DNA of 11,805 nt from positions 2,605-14,409 of the forward strand of contig MGCE01000062.1 of assembly GCA_001790315.1 (NCBI GenBank), in the 5' to 3' direction. The DNA is from Candidatus Rokubacteria bacterium RIFCSPLOWO2_02_FULL_72_37. Lineage in GTDB: Bacteria > Methylomirabilota > Methylomirabilia > Rokubacteriales > CSP1-6. The notes under the pieces were generated by a model, which did no database searches, was not told the DNA's origin, and saw nothing but the letters and a program-made list of their open reading frames with translations. Positions 6,382-11,805 of the stretch are shown here, piece after piece; within the stretch, counting starts at the first letter, position 1; every line of letters starts with the position of its first letter. The position numbers and the translations under genes are program-made.

Positions 6382-7179
6382 TCACTTGCGGGCGACGAGG
6401 ACGATCCGGGGCGCGTCGAGCGAGAACGGCGTGCCGTCGAGGCCGCCGTAGAGCTCGACGCGGCTCCAGCGCTCGGGGCGGAGCATCGCGGAGAGCTCGT
6501 GGGCGGAGTACAGCCGGATCTCGCTCTCACCGATCAGCTGCTCCCCGGCGGCCCGCTTCTCGTCCGGGCCACCCCGGGGCGGACCCGGTCTCGCGGCTCC
6601 CGGTCCAGCGATCCGCGACCAGCGGGCGCGCCACCGGCTCGTCGCCGGGTCGAACGCGTTCTCGATCCGGAGCGTCCAGCCGTTCACGCGCTTGCGCTCC
6701 TCCGGCGGCAGCGAGCGCACGATCTGGTCGCGGTTGCGCGTGTCGAGGACGAAGAGACCGCCCGCCTTGAGGGCGCGCCAGAAGCGGTCGAGCACGAGTC
6801 GGTCCTCGTCGTCGGAGAAGTAGCCGATCGAGCTGAACAGGTTCACGGCGAGGTCGAACTCGCCGGCGAACTCCATGTCGCGGATGTCCTGACAGGCGAG
6901 CGTGAGCGTCACGCCCGCCTCGCGCGCGGCCGCCCGGGCGCGCTCGAGCTCGGTCTCGCTGAAGTCCACGCCCGTCACCTCGAAGCCGCGGCGCGCCAGC
7001 TCGATCGAGTGGCGGCCGAAGCCGCACGGAGCGTCGAGCACGCGGGCGCCGGCTGCGAGCGCCGCGAGGCCCGTGATCCACTCGACCTCGCTCGCCGCGT
7101 CGCTCGGGGACTCGAACGCCCGGGAGAACTGCGGCCAGGCCTCGCGGAAGAAGCGCTCGCTCTGGAACACGTCAGCCAT
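6382..7179 (-). CDS. Class I SAM-dependent methyltransferase
   Basis: 265 residues. SAM-binding motif I is VLDAPCGFGRHSIELARRG (about 47-65), followed by the acidic VDFSE at 71-75 and a later post-motif LAVNLFSSIGYF (110-121) and ALKAGGLFVLDTRNRD (136-151). The C-terminal IRLYSAHELSAML and GGLDGTPFSLDAPRIVLVAR fit small-molecule/TylM1-like methyltransferases. Residues 191-211 (rich in Pro, Gly, Ala and Arg) lie where relatives have a short turn, and look like an in-frame insert. The ATG at 7179 gives a normal family N-terminus, but there is no clear Shine-Dalgarno sequence on this strand. It is divergent from the GNAT gene with only about 21 nt between starts if GNAT begins at 7201. The substrate cannot be told. 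Confidence 0.88.
   Translation of the reverse strand: MADVFQSERFFREAWPQFSRAFESPSDAASEVEWITGLAALAAGARVLDAPCGFGRHSIELARRGFEVTGVDFSETELERARAAAREAGVTLTLACQDIRDMEFAGEFDLAVNLFSSIGYFSDDEDRLVLDRFWRALKAGGLFVLDTRNRDQIVRSLPPEERKRVNGWTLRIENAFDPATSRWRARWSRIAGPGAARPGPPRGGPDEKRAAGEQLIGESEIRLYSAHELSAMLRPERWSRVELYGGLDGTPFSLDAPRIVLVARK
6560..6603 (+). repeat. Possible diverged copy D of the dispersed repeat inside the methyltransferase gene
   Basis: On the plus strand this stretch shares GGCCACCC, a following G-rich spacer with GCGG, then GG-CTC-CGG and CTCCCGGT with copies A/B, in the same order and at nearly the same spacing (one gap needed). Roughly two thirds of positions agree by eye. It is itself self-complementary (GTCCG...CGGAC around CCCCGGGG). 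It coincides with the Pro/Gly-rich extra segment of the methyltransferase. In GC-rich DNA such matches can arise by chance, so this copy is tentative. Confidence 0.35.
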
Positions 7180-7182
7180 TAT

Positions 7183-7193
7183 AGGAGAGGAGG
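7183..7193 (+). promoter_or_regulatory. Shine-Dalgarno sequence deciding the GNAT start at 7201
   Basis: AGGAGAGGAGG ends seven bases before an ATG at 7201 on the plus strand, the best ribosome binding site in the window. It favours a GNAT start at 7201, although the recognisable fold begins about 25 codons later and a GTG at 7261, without such a site, would give a more typical N-terminus. Confidence 0.55.
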
Positions 7194-7200
7194 ACGAGCG

Positions 7201-7896
7201 ATGATACGGGGTGGCTCCGTGCCCGATCGACCGTCGGCCTCTGTGATATCGTCTCGGGCCGTGAGCACCCCGGTGACAGGCACGTTCGCTTACCGTGTCC
7301 GGCCCGCGACCCCGGCCGACGCCGAGGCGATCTGCCGGATCTACAACCAGGGCATCGAGGACCGCGTCGCGACCCTCGAGACCGAGCTGCGTACGCCCGA
7401 CGAGCGCCGTCAGTGGCTCACGAACCGAAGCCCCCGCTACCCCGTCATCGTCGCCGAGGCGGAGCCGGCAAGCACCTCGGTCAGGCCACCCTCGGAGCAA
7501 GCCAGCCTCACGGACCCCGCTACAACGGACCCGGGGTCGCGCCTGTCTCAGGCCACCCTCGGCGGTCGTGGCCTCACGGACCCCGCTACAACAGTCGGCT
7601 GGGGGAGCCTCAACGTCTTCAACGCGCGCGAGGCTTATCGCTTCGTCGCCGACTTCTCCGTCTACGTCGAGCGCGCGTGGCGCGGGAAGGGCGTGGGGCG
7701 CGCGCTGCTCGCCCGCCTCATCGAGCTCGGGCGCGAGCACGGCTTCCACAAGCTCGCGCTCTCCGCGTTCCCGACCAACGCGGGTGGTGTGGCGCTCTAC
7801 GAGCGCATGGGCTTCCGGACCGTCGGCGTCTACCGCGAGCAGGGCCAGCTCGACGGCCGCTGGGTGGACACGATCATCATGGAGAAGCTGCTCTAG
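7201..7896 (+). CDS. GNAT N-acetyltransferase, ArsN1/phosphinothricin acetyltransferase type, with a 44-codon repeat insert
   Basis: 231 residues from the ATG at 7201 (211 from a possible GTG at 7261). RVRPATPADAEAICRIYNQGIEDRVATLET is a hallmark N-terminus of the ArsN1/PAT group, which N-acetylates phosphinothricin- or arsinothricin-like amino acids with acetyl-CoA. The acetyl-CoA loop is RGKGVGRALL, and the C-terminus FPTNAGGVALYERMGFRTVGVYREQGQLDGRWVDTIIMEKLL is also typical. Between YPVIVAEA (beta2) and VGWGSLNVF (beta3), where relatives have only a few residues, lie 44 extra residues (88-131). They are encoded by two tandem copies of the dispersed repeat and contain SLTDPATT and GLTDPATT. 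The frame is kept on both sides and all key motifs are intact, so the enzyme may still be active. The stop TAG lies inside the 8-bp duplication flanking the MITE-like element. The family call is firm; the substrate is inferred from the family. Confidence 0.87.
   Translation: MIRGGSVPDRPSASVISSRAVSTPVTGTFAYRVRPATPADAEAICRIYNQGIEDRVATLETELRTPDERRQWLTNRSPRYPVIVAEAEPASTSVRPPSEQASLTDPATTDPGSRLSQATLGGRGLTDPATTVGWGSLNVFNAREAYRFVADFSVYVERAWRGKGVGRALLARLIELGREHGFHKLALSAFPTNAGGVALYERMGFRTVGVYREQGQLDGRWVDTIIMEKLL
7462..7527 (+). repeat. Dispersed repeat, coding copy A (66-bp unit 1)
   Basis: First of two 66-bp units inserted in the GNAT gene. It shares TCAGGCCACCCTCGG (7481-7495) and a 21-base block beginning CCTCACGGACCCC (7506-7526) with unit 2. 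The middle differs in sequence and is one base longer, offset by a one-base difference upstream, so total length stays 66. It encodes residues 88-109 of the GNAT protein. Confidence 0.85.
7528..7593 (+). repeat. Dispersed repeat, coding copy B (66-bp unit 2)
   Basis: Second 66-bp unit, encoding residues 110-131. It is the copy closest to the intergenic one: 7536-7591 matches the minus strand of 6311-6366. It has a nested inverted repeat: outer CGGGGTC/GACCCCG and inner AGGCCAC/GTGGCCT with an 11-nt loop, so both DNA strands and the mRNA can form a long hairpin. Confidence 0.88.
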
Positions 7897-7898
7897 CG

Positions 7899-8126
7899 TC
7901 CTGAGTCGGAAGTTCGTCACTCGCGTGGCGACGCTGTGGTGCGGTGGGACGAGGGGCCGGATCGTGCGACCACAGCCCCGGGGAGGACCGATTTCCCGGT
8001 TCGGAGTTCCCAACCTCACGGGTTGACGCCCCGTATTCGGTGTGGCGGGAACGGGTCGTCACGACCCAGCCCCTCGTCCCACCGCACCACAGCGGCAACC
8101 GTCGTGTGCAAACTTCCGACTCAGGA
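7899..8126. mobile_element. MITE-like element (228 bp) with 16-bp terminal inverted repeats and 8-bp target duplication
   Basis: The left end (7899-7914) reads TCCTGAGTCGGAAGTT and the right end (8111-8126) is its exact reverse complement. Just outside both ends is the same 8-base sequence CTCTAGCG (7891-7898 and 8127-8134), as expected for a target-site duplication. Further in, a 26-bp perfect inverted repeat (7932-7957 and 8069-8094) is separated from the ends by 16-17 bp of unmatched sequence. The centre contains the palindrome GGGTCGTCACGACCC (8053-8067) and a small CAACC/GGTTG hairpin near 8011-8025. No transposase is encoded, so it would need one in trans; several IS families make 8-bp duplications, and I cannot assign it. 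It sits between convergent genes and could also end transcription from both sides. Confidence 0.82.
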
Positions 8127-8139
8127 CTCTAGCGGGCGC

Positions 8140-9447
8140 TCAGTAGCGGTTGGCGATCGGGAGCTCGTCCGCCGGGAAGAGCGTGATGATCTGCGCGCCG
8201 CGCGGCGTCACGATCACCTCCTCCTCGATGCGCGCCGCCGAGACGCCGTCCGTGGCCGGGCAGTAGGTCTCGACGGCGAACATCATCCCGGCCTCGAGCA
8301 CCATCGGGTCGTCGAAGGAGTTCAGCCGGCTGATGATCGGCCGTTCGTGCAGGCCCAGCCCGATGCCGTGGCAGAAGTTCAGCCCGAACGCCCCCATCTC
8401 GCTCTCGAACCCGATGGCCTGAGCCTTCGGGAAGGCGCGCGCGATCTTGTCGGTCGTGACGCCCGGCTTGATCAGCGCGATCGCCTCGTCCATCCACTCG
8501 CGCGCCTTCGTGTAGGCCGCGACCTGCGGGCGCGTCGCCCGGCCGACGCCGAACGTCCGGTAGTAGCACGTCCGGTAGCCGACGAAGGACATGATGATGT
8601 CGAAGAACGCCTGGTCGCCCGGCCGGATCAGCCGGTCGGTGAAGTTGTGCGGGTGCGGACTGCAGCGCTCGCCCGAGATCGAGTTGATCGCCTCGACGCA
8701 GTCCGCGCCCATCTCGTACAGCCGCTTGGTCGCGAGCGCGACGATCTCGTTCTCGCGCACGCCGGGCTTGAGCGCCTCGAAGATGTCCTGGTAGACCCCG
8801 TCCACCATCGCCGCCGCCATGTTGAGGAGCGTCAATTCGTCCTGGCTCTTGATCATCCGCGCCTCGAGCATGACCTGCTGCCCATCGCGGACCTCGATGC
8901 CCGCCTCCTGCAGCGCGAACAGGAACGGCAGCTCGACCAGATCCACGCCGAGCGGCATGCCGGCGACGCCCTCGGCCGCGAGGATCTTCTTGATCTCCCG
9001 TGCCGCCTGCGTGAAGAGCCCCGCCTTCGGCGACACCGCGCCGCGCATGCCGACCATCCCCGCCAGCGATTGCCGCTCGGGAATCCACGGCGCGTAGAGC
9101 CGATGGTGGCGCGCGGCGGAGCCGAAGTCCCAGACCCAGGGCTCGCCGGTGCCCGTCAGCAGGCTCCAGCGCGTGAGCTTGTCGCGCGCCCACTCGCCGA
9201 TCACGGTGCTCGAGATGTAGCGGATGTTGTGCTGGTCGAAAACGAGGAGCGCCCCGAGGTCCGAGCCGGCGAGCGCCCGCCGCACCCGCCCCAGGCGGTA
9301 CGCGTGCAACCGGCGGAAGTCCACGCGCTCCTCGAAGTCCACCTGCGTGTGGCCCGGCGCCTGGAGCGGCCGGTCCCAGCGGTGCCGTGGGTCGAGGGCG
9401 TCCGGGGGGAGGTTCTGCGGCTCGACGCTGCGTCGCTTGCCAGCCAT
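8140..9447 (-). CDS. M24 metallopeptidase-fold (creatinase/DddP-like) protein with altered metal ligand
   Basis: 435 residues with an N-terminal creatinase-like domain (about 40-195; LLVFDQHNIRYISS, WVWDF) and a C-terminal pita-bread M24 domain (about 200-435). The dinuclear metal ligands of the family map to Asp283 (FFDI), His360 in CHGIGLGLHE, Glu393 (AVETY) and Glu408 (RIEEE). The second Asp of the GYxxD motif is replaced by Cys294 (GYRTCYYRTF). Family members include Xaa-Pro aminopeptidases, creatinase, ectoine hydrolase and the DMSP lyase DddP; the N-terminal domain resembles DddP to my eye. The missing Asp makes ordinary peptidase activity uncertain. AGGAGA lies five bases before the ATG. 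The gene stands alone, divergent from the CBS gene and convergent with GNAT. The substrate is unknown. Confidence 0.88.
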   Translation of the reverse strand: MAGKRRSVEPQNLPPDALDPRHRWDRPLQAPGHTQVDFEERVDFRRLHAYRLGRVRRALAGSDLGALLVFDQHNIRYISSTVIGEWARDKLTRWSLLTGTGEPWVWDFGSAARHHRLYAPWIPERQSLAGMVGMRGAVSPKAGLFTQAAREIKKILAAEGVAGMPLGVDLVELPFLFALQEAGIEVRDGQQVMLEARMIKSQDELTLLNMAAAMVDGVYQDIFEALKPGVRENEIVALATKRLYEMGADCVEAINSISGERCSPHPHNFTDRLIRPGDQAFFDIIMSFVGYRTCYYRTFGVGRATRPQVAAYTKAREWMDEAIALIKPGVTTDKIARAFPKAQAIGFESEMGAFGLNFCHGIGLGLHERPIISRLNSFDDPMVLEAGMMFAVETYCPATDGVSAARIEEEVIVTPRGAQIITLFPADELPIANRY

Positions 9448-9479
9448 GTGATTCTCCTGAACAAGGCGTCTCGGTGCAG

Positions 9480-9518
9480 GCGCTACTGTAGCGCATTCGG
9501 TGGTAGGATCGCCCTACC
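9480..9518. promoter_or_regulatory. Two palindromes in the divergent intergenic region (candidate operators)
   Basis: The 114-bp gap between the M24 gene (minus, start 9447) and the CBS gene (plus, start 9562) contains GCGCTACTGTAGCGC at 9480-9494, a perfect 7+7 palindrome about a central T, and GGTAGG/CCTACC arms at 9502-9518 with a 5-base spacer. Both lie where promoters of the two genes must be. They could bind dimeric regulators or form a hairpin in the CBS leader. I see no convincing -35/-10 pair. Confidence 0.45.
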
Positions 9519-9561
9519 CTTCGAGTTCGCCACCGGTCCGAATCGTTGGGGGGGTGCGCCG

Positions 9562-9996
9562 ATGAAAACGCTCCGCGGGATCATGCGCGAGGGGTTCCTC
9601 TTCACCGTCCAGCGCAACACGACGGTGGCCGCCGCCGTGCGCACGATGGCGGCGAACAACATCGGGATCGTCGCCGTCGTGGACACCGACCGGCTGTGCG
9701 GCGTGTTCTCGGAGCGCGACGTCGTCCAGCGGGTGGTCGACCGCGGCCTCGACCCGGCGCGCACGCGCGTCGCCGACGTCATGACCTCGAGCCTTGTGGT
9801 CGCGGACGCCGACGAGGACTACCAGTCGGCGATGCGCAAGATGGACCAGGCGAACATCCGCCACCTGCCCGTCGTCAGCGAGGGACGCCTGCTGTCCATG
9901 CTCTCGATCCGCGACCTCATGCGCGTCGCGATCGAGGAGCGCGGGGCGGAGATCCAGTACTTGAAGGAGTACCTGTACCAGGTGCCGCCGGGCTAG
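9562..9996 (+). CDS. Two-CBS-domain protein
   Basis: 144 residues made of one CBS pair (Bateman module): CBS1 about 8-60 (TVQRNTTVAAAVRTMAANNIGIVAVVD, CGVFSERDVVQRVV) and CBS2 about 70-128 (VADVMTSSLVVADADEDYQSAMRKMDQANIRHLPVV, LSIRDLMR). No other domain is present. Such stand-alone proteins bind adenine nucleotides (AMP, ATP, SAM, NAD) and sense energy state in the cytoplasm. The ATG at 9562 begins the first CBS repeat correctly and follows a run of G; the same frame is open far upstream, but that stretch is antisense to the M24 gene. The last 80 bp overlap the 3' end of the efflux permease gene tail to tail. The partner is unknown. Confidence 0.9.
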   Translation: MKTLRGIMREGFLFTVQRNTTVAAAVRTMAANNIGIVAVVDTDRLCGVFSERDVVQRVVDRGLDPARTRVADVMTSSLVVADADEDYQSAMRKMDQANIRHLPVVSEGRLLSMLSIRDLMRVAIEERGAEIQYLKEYLYQVPPG

Positions 9997-11554
9997 CCCG
10001 CGGCGTGGCGGCGTCGACGGGCTCGGCGTGGACGCGGCGCATGAACGGAATCAGCAGCAGGACCGCGACGAACAGCATCGCGTAGAGCCAGAACTCGTCG
10101 GCGTACGCGAGCACCTGCGCCTGGCTCAGAACGCTCCGGTAGAGCACCGCGAGCGCCCGGCGCTCCGCCGTGAACGCGTCCACTCCCTGCGAGACGAACC
10201 GGTCCGCCAGCTCCTTGAGCCGCGCGGCGGTCTCGGGACTCCAGACGTTGACGTGGCCCACGAGCGTCGTCTGGTGGTACTGGCTGCGGCGCGAGAGCAT
10301 CGTGGTCGTGGCCGCGACCCCCACGGAGCCCCCGAAGTTGCGGATGACGTTGTACGCGGCGGTCGCGTTCGCGAGCCGCTCCTTCCGCACGGTCGCGAGC
10401 GCGAGCGTGGTGAGCGGCACGAAGATGAACCCCATCCCGACCCCCTGGATGAAGCGGGGCCAGGCGAGGCTCCAGTAGTCGATCCCGAGCGTCAGGTTGG
10501 ACATCATGAGCAGCGCGACCACGTTGAGGACGCAGCCGAGGGCGAGGAGCGCCCGCTGATCGACGCGGGCGACGAGCCAGCCGGAAATGATGAGCGAGAG
10601 CATGTTGCCGACGCCGCCGGGGGCCAGCACGAGCCCCGACGTCCACGCGTCGTAGCCGAGCTCCTTCTGCGTGTAGAGCGCGAGCAGCAGCATGCTCGCA
10701 TAGAAGGCCAGGATCGCGACGGCGATGACGACGGTGCCGAGCGCGAAGTTCCGGTCCTGGAACACGCTCAGGTCGAGGATGGGCTCGTCCACCGAGAGCT
10801 CGCGGAGGAGGAACCCCACCAGCGCGCACACGGCGACGATGCCGAGGCCCGTGATCCATGCCGAGTCGAACCAGTCCTCACGCTCGCCCCGGTCGAGCAG
10901 GAGCTGCAGGCACCCGAAGCCGACGACCATCAGGACGAGCCCGAGCGCATCGACGCGTCCCGGTCGCCGGTGGTGCGGCGAGTCGAACAGGAACGCGCTC
11001 ACCATGAACAGGCCGAGCAGGCCGATGGGCAGGTTGACGTAGAAGATCCAGCGCCACGACCAGTTCTGGGCGAGCCAGCCCCCGACGGTCGGCCCGAAGA
11101 TGGGCCCCATCATGATCCCGATCCCCCACACCGCCATCGCCGTCCCGCGCTGCGCGAGCGGGAAGATCTCCCACATGATCGCCTGCGACATCGGGATGAT
11201 CGGCCCGCCGCCGAGCCCCTGCAGCACGCGCGCCAGGATGAGGAACTCGAGGTTCGGCGCGATGCCGGACAGGAACGAGCTGACCGTGAAGACCACGATG
11301 CAGATCACGAAGAAGCGCGTGCGCCCGAAGAGGCCGGTGAGCCAGCCCGTGGCGGGGATCACGATCGCGTTCGCGGCGAGGTAGGAGGTGAGAACCCACG
11401 CGACCTCCTCGACGCCGGCCGAGAGCGAGCCCTGGATGTGCGGCAGCGCGACGTTGGTCACGCTCGTGTCGAGGATCTGGGTGATGGTGACCAGCATCAC
11501 CGAGAAGGTGATCGCCCACCTGCGGGCGGCGGAGATCGGGGCGTCGTCCGTCAC
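9917..11554 (-). CDS. DHA2-family 14-TM MFS drug efflux permease (EmrB/QacA type)
   Basis: 545 residues with about 14 hydrophobic segments in the inner membrane. DHA2 signatures are ILDTSVTNVALPHIQGSL (with Asp29 in TM1), WLTGLFGRTRFF (loop 2-3 motif A), RVLQGLGGGPIIPMSQAI and the antiporter motif GPIFGPTVGGW (about 150-160). It would export hydrophobic compounds by proton antiport together with a HlyD-type adaptor and an outer-membrane channel. The start is GTG at 11554, overlapping the TGA of the adaptor gene (GTGA, 4 bp), so the two are co-translated like emrAB. The C-terminus has a Pro/Ser/Arg-rich tail of about 35 residues after the last TM (LLLIPFMRRV), longer than usual, and it reads antisense into the CBS gene. 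The tail looks like a stop-codon loss. The substrate is unknown. Confidence 0.93.
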   Translation of the reverse strand: MTDDAPISAARRWAITFSVMLVTITQILDTSVTNVALPHIQGSLSAGVEEVAWVLTSYLAANAIVIPATGWLTGLFGRTRFFVICIVVFTVSSFLSGIAPNLEFLILARVLQGLGGGPIIPMSQAIMWEIFPLAQRGTAMAVWGIGIMMGPIFGPTVGGWLAQNWSWRWIFYVNLPIGLLGLFMVSAFLFDSPHHRRPGRVDALGLVLMVVGFGCLQLLLDRGEREDWFDSAWITGLGIVAVCALVGFLLRELSVDEPILDLSVFQDRNFALGTVVIAVAILAFYASMLLLALYTQKELGYDAWTSGLVLAPGGVGNMLSLIISGWLVARVDQRALLALGCVLNVVALLMMSNLTLGIDYWSLAWPRFIQGVGMGFIFVPLTTLALATVRKERLANATAAYNVIRNFGGSVGVAATTTMLSRRSQYHQTTLVGHVNVWSPETAARLKELADRFVSQGVDAFTAERRALAVLYRSVLSQAQVLAYADEFWLYAMLFVAVLLLIPFMRRVHAEPVDAATPRASPAAPGTGTPSSTGSPPRAPRSRRA

Positions 11555-11805
11555 CGCGCCCGGATCGTGACCACGGCCGACATGCCGGCCCGGAGCGTGG
11601 CCGGGTTGCCGAGCTCGCGCGCTTCGAGCCGGATCTTGACCGGCACGCGCTGGACGACCTTGACCCAGTTCCCGGTCGCGTTCTCCGGTGGGAGCAGCGA
11701 GAACCGGGCACCGGTCCCGGCGCTCAGCGAGTCGACGAGCCCGTGGAACGCGCGGCCGGGGAAGCCGTCGACCCGCACTTCCGCCGCCATCCCCGGACGG
11801 AGGCG
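11551..11805 (-). CDS. HlyD/EmrA-family periplasmic adaptor (partial, cut by window end)
   Basis: Only the last 84 residues are in the window; the 5' part lies beyond 11805, and the internal Met at 11790 is not the start. The segment RLRPGMAAEVRVDGFPGRAFHGLVDSL followed by GNWVKVVQRVPVKIRLE and LRAGMSAVVTIRAR is the typical C-terminal beta-barrel/membrane-proximal region of EmrA-like membrane fusion proteins. It ends 4 bp into the permease start, forming an emrA-emrB-like operon for efflux across both membranes. Confidence 0.88.
   Translation of the reverse strand, partial: RLRPGMAAEVRVDGFPGRAFHGLVDSLSAGTGARFSLLPPENATGNWVKVVQRVPVKIRLEARELGNPATLRAGMSAVVTIRAR

Noticed and set aside
7175..7180. 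TATAAT-like string at the methyltransferase start codon (minus strand)
   Set aside because: It overlaps the ATG itself, so a promoter there would start transcription inside the gene; no -35 partner is seen.
7462..7593. CRISPR-like direct repeats
   Set aside because: Only two units, divergent, in frame within a gene, with no separate spacers and no cas genes.
7180..8019. N-terminal extension of the methyltransferase frame across the GNAT gene and the MITE-like element
   Set aside because: The family N-terminus begins at 7179; the extension is antisense to a well-supported GNAT gene.
7936..9561. Plus-strand open frame running into the CBS protein
   Set aside because: It is antisense to the M24 gene and shows no domain before residue 1 of the CBS module at 9562.

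Overview
The window is GC-rich throughout, with dense coding, short gaps and several 3-4 bp gene junctions. A lipoprotein signal, an EmrA/EmrB-type efflux pair and the overall gene set point to a Gram-negative-type bacterium with two membranes. The style (very high GC; 5-oxoprolinase, M24 peptidase and 2-hydroxyacid dehydrogenase genes) would suit an uncultivated soil lineage such as Rokubacteria/Methylomirabilota or a proteobacterium. That placement is an impression, because no marker gene is present.

Region 1 (about 167-6296, all minus strand, read right to left) is one tight operon: a D-2-hydroxyacid dehydrogenase, a DUF1445 (D-glutamate-cyclase-like) protein, PxpB, PxpC, a class III PLP aminotransferase/aminomutase, PxpA, and then a glycine-zipper lipoprotein. 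Most junctions are 4-bp overlaps or 3-bp gaps. PxpA, PxpB and PxpC together make the ATP-dependent 5-oxoprolinase that opens 5-oxoproline (pyroglutamate) to glutamate. The DUF1445 protein belongs to the family of the mitochondrial D-glutamate cyclase, so the operon looks like a module around cyclic/open glutamate or a related lactam. The aminotransferase sits between pxpC and pxpA. A candidate terminator lies at 167-203.

Region 2 (6297-8139) carries a SAM-dependent methyltransferase (minus) and a divergent GNAT acetyltransferase of the ArsN1/phosphinothricin-acetyltransferase type (plus), and is rich in small repeats. A dispersed 46-56 bp repeat with a hairpin core occurs once between the methyltransferase and dehydrogenase genes, running up to the dehydrogenase ribosome binding site. 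It occurs twice, at a 66-bp period, inside the GNAT gene, where it adds exactly 44 in-frame codons at the predicted beta2-beta3 turn. A diverged copy may account for an in-frame proline/glycine-rich insert in the methyltransferase. Just after GNAT is a 228-bp MITE-like element with perfect 16-bp terminal inverted repeats and an exact 8-bp flanking duplication that includes the GNAT stop codon.

Region 3 (8140-11805) holds an M24/creatinase-fold protein (minus) in which the usual second metal-binding Asp is Cys. A divergent intergenic region with two perfect palindromes follows, then a two-CBS-domain protein (plus). A DHA2-type 14-TM efflux permease (minus) overlaps the CBS gene tail to tail by 80 bp, and its operon partner, a HlyD/EmrA adaptor, is cut by the window end.

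The strongest candidates for something undescribed are the protein-coding repeat insertions and the MITE-like element. The D-glutamate-cyclase/5-oxoprolinase/aminotransferase operon and the Asp-to-Cys M24 enzyme come next.
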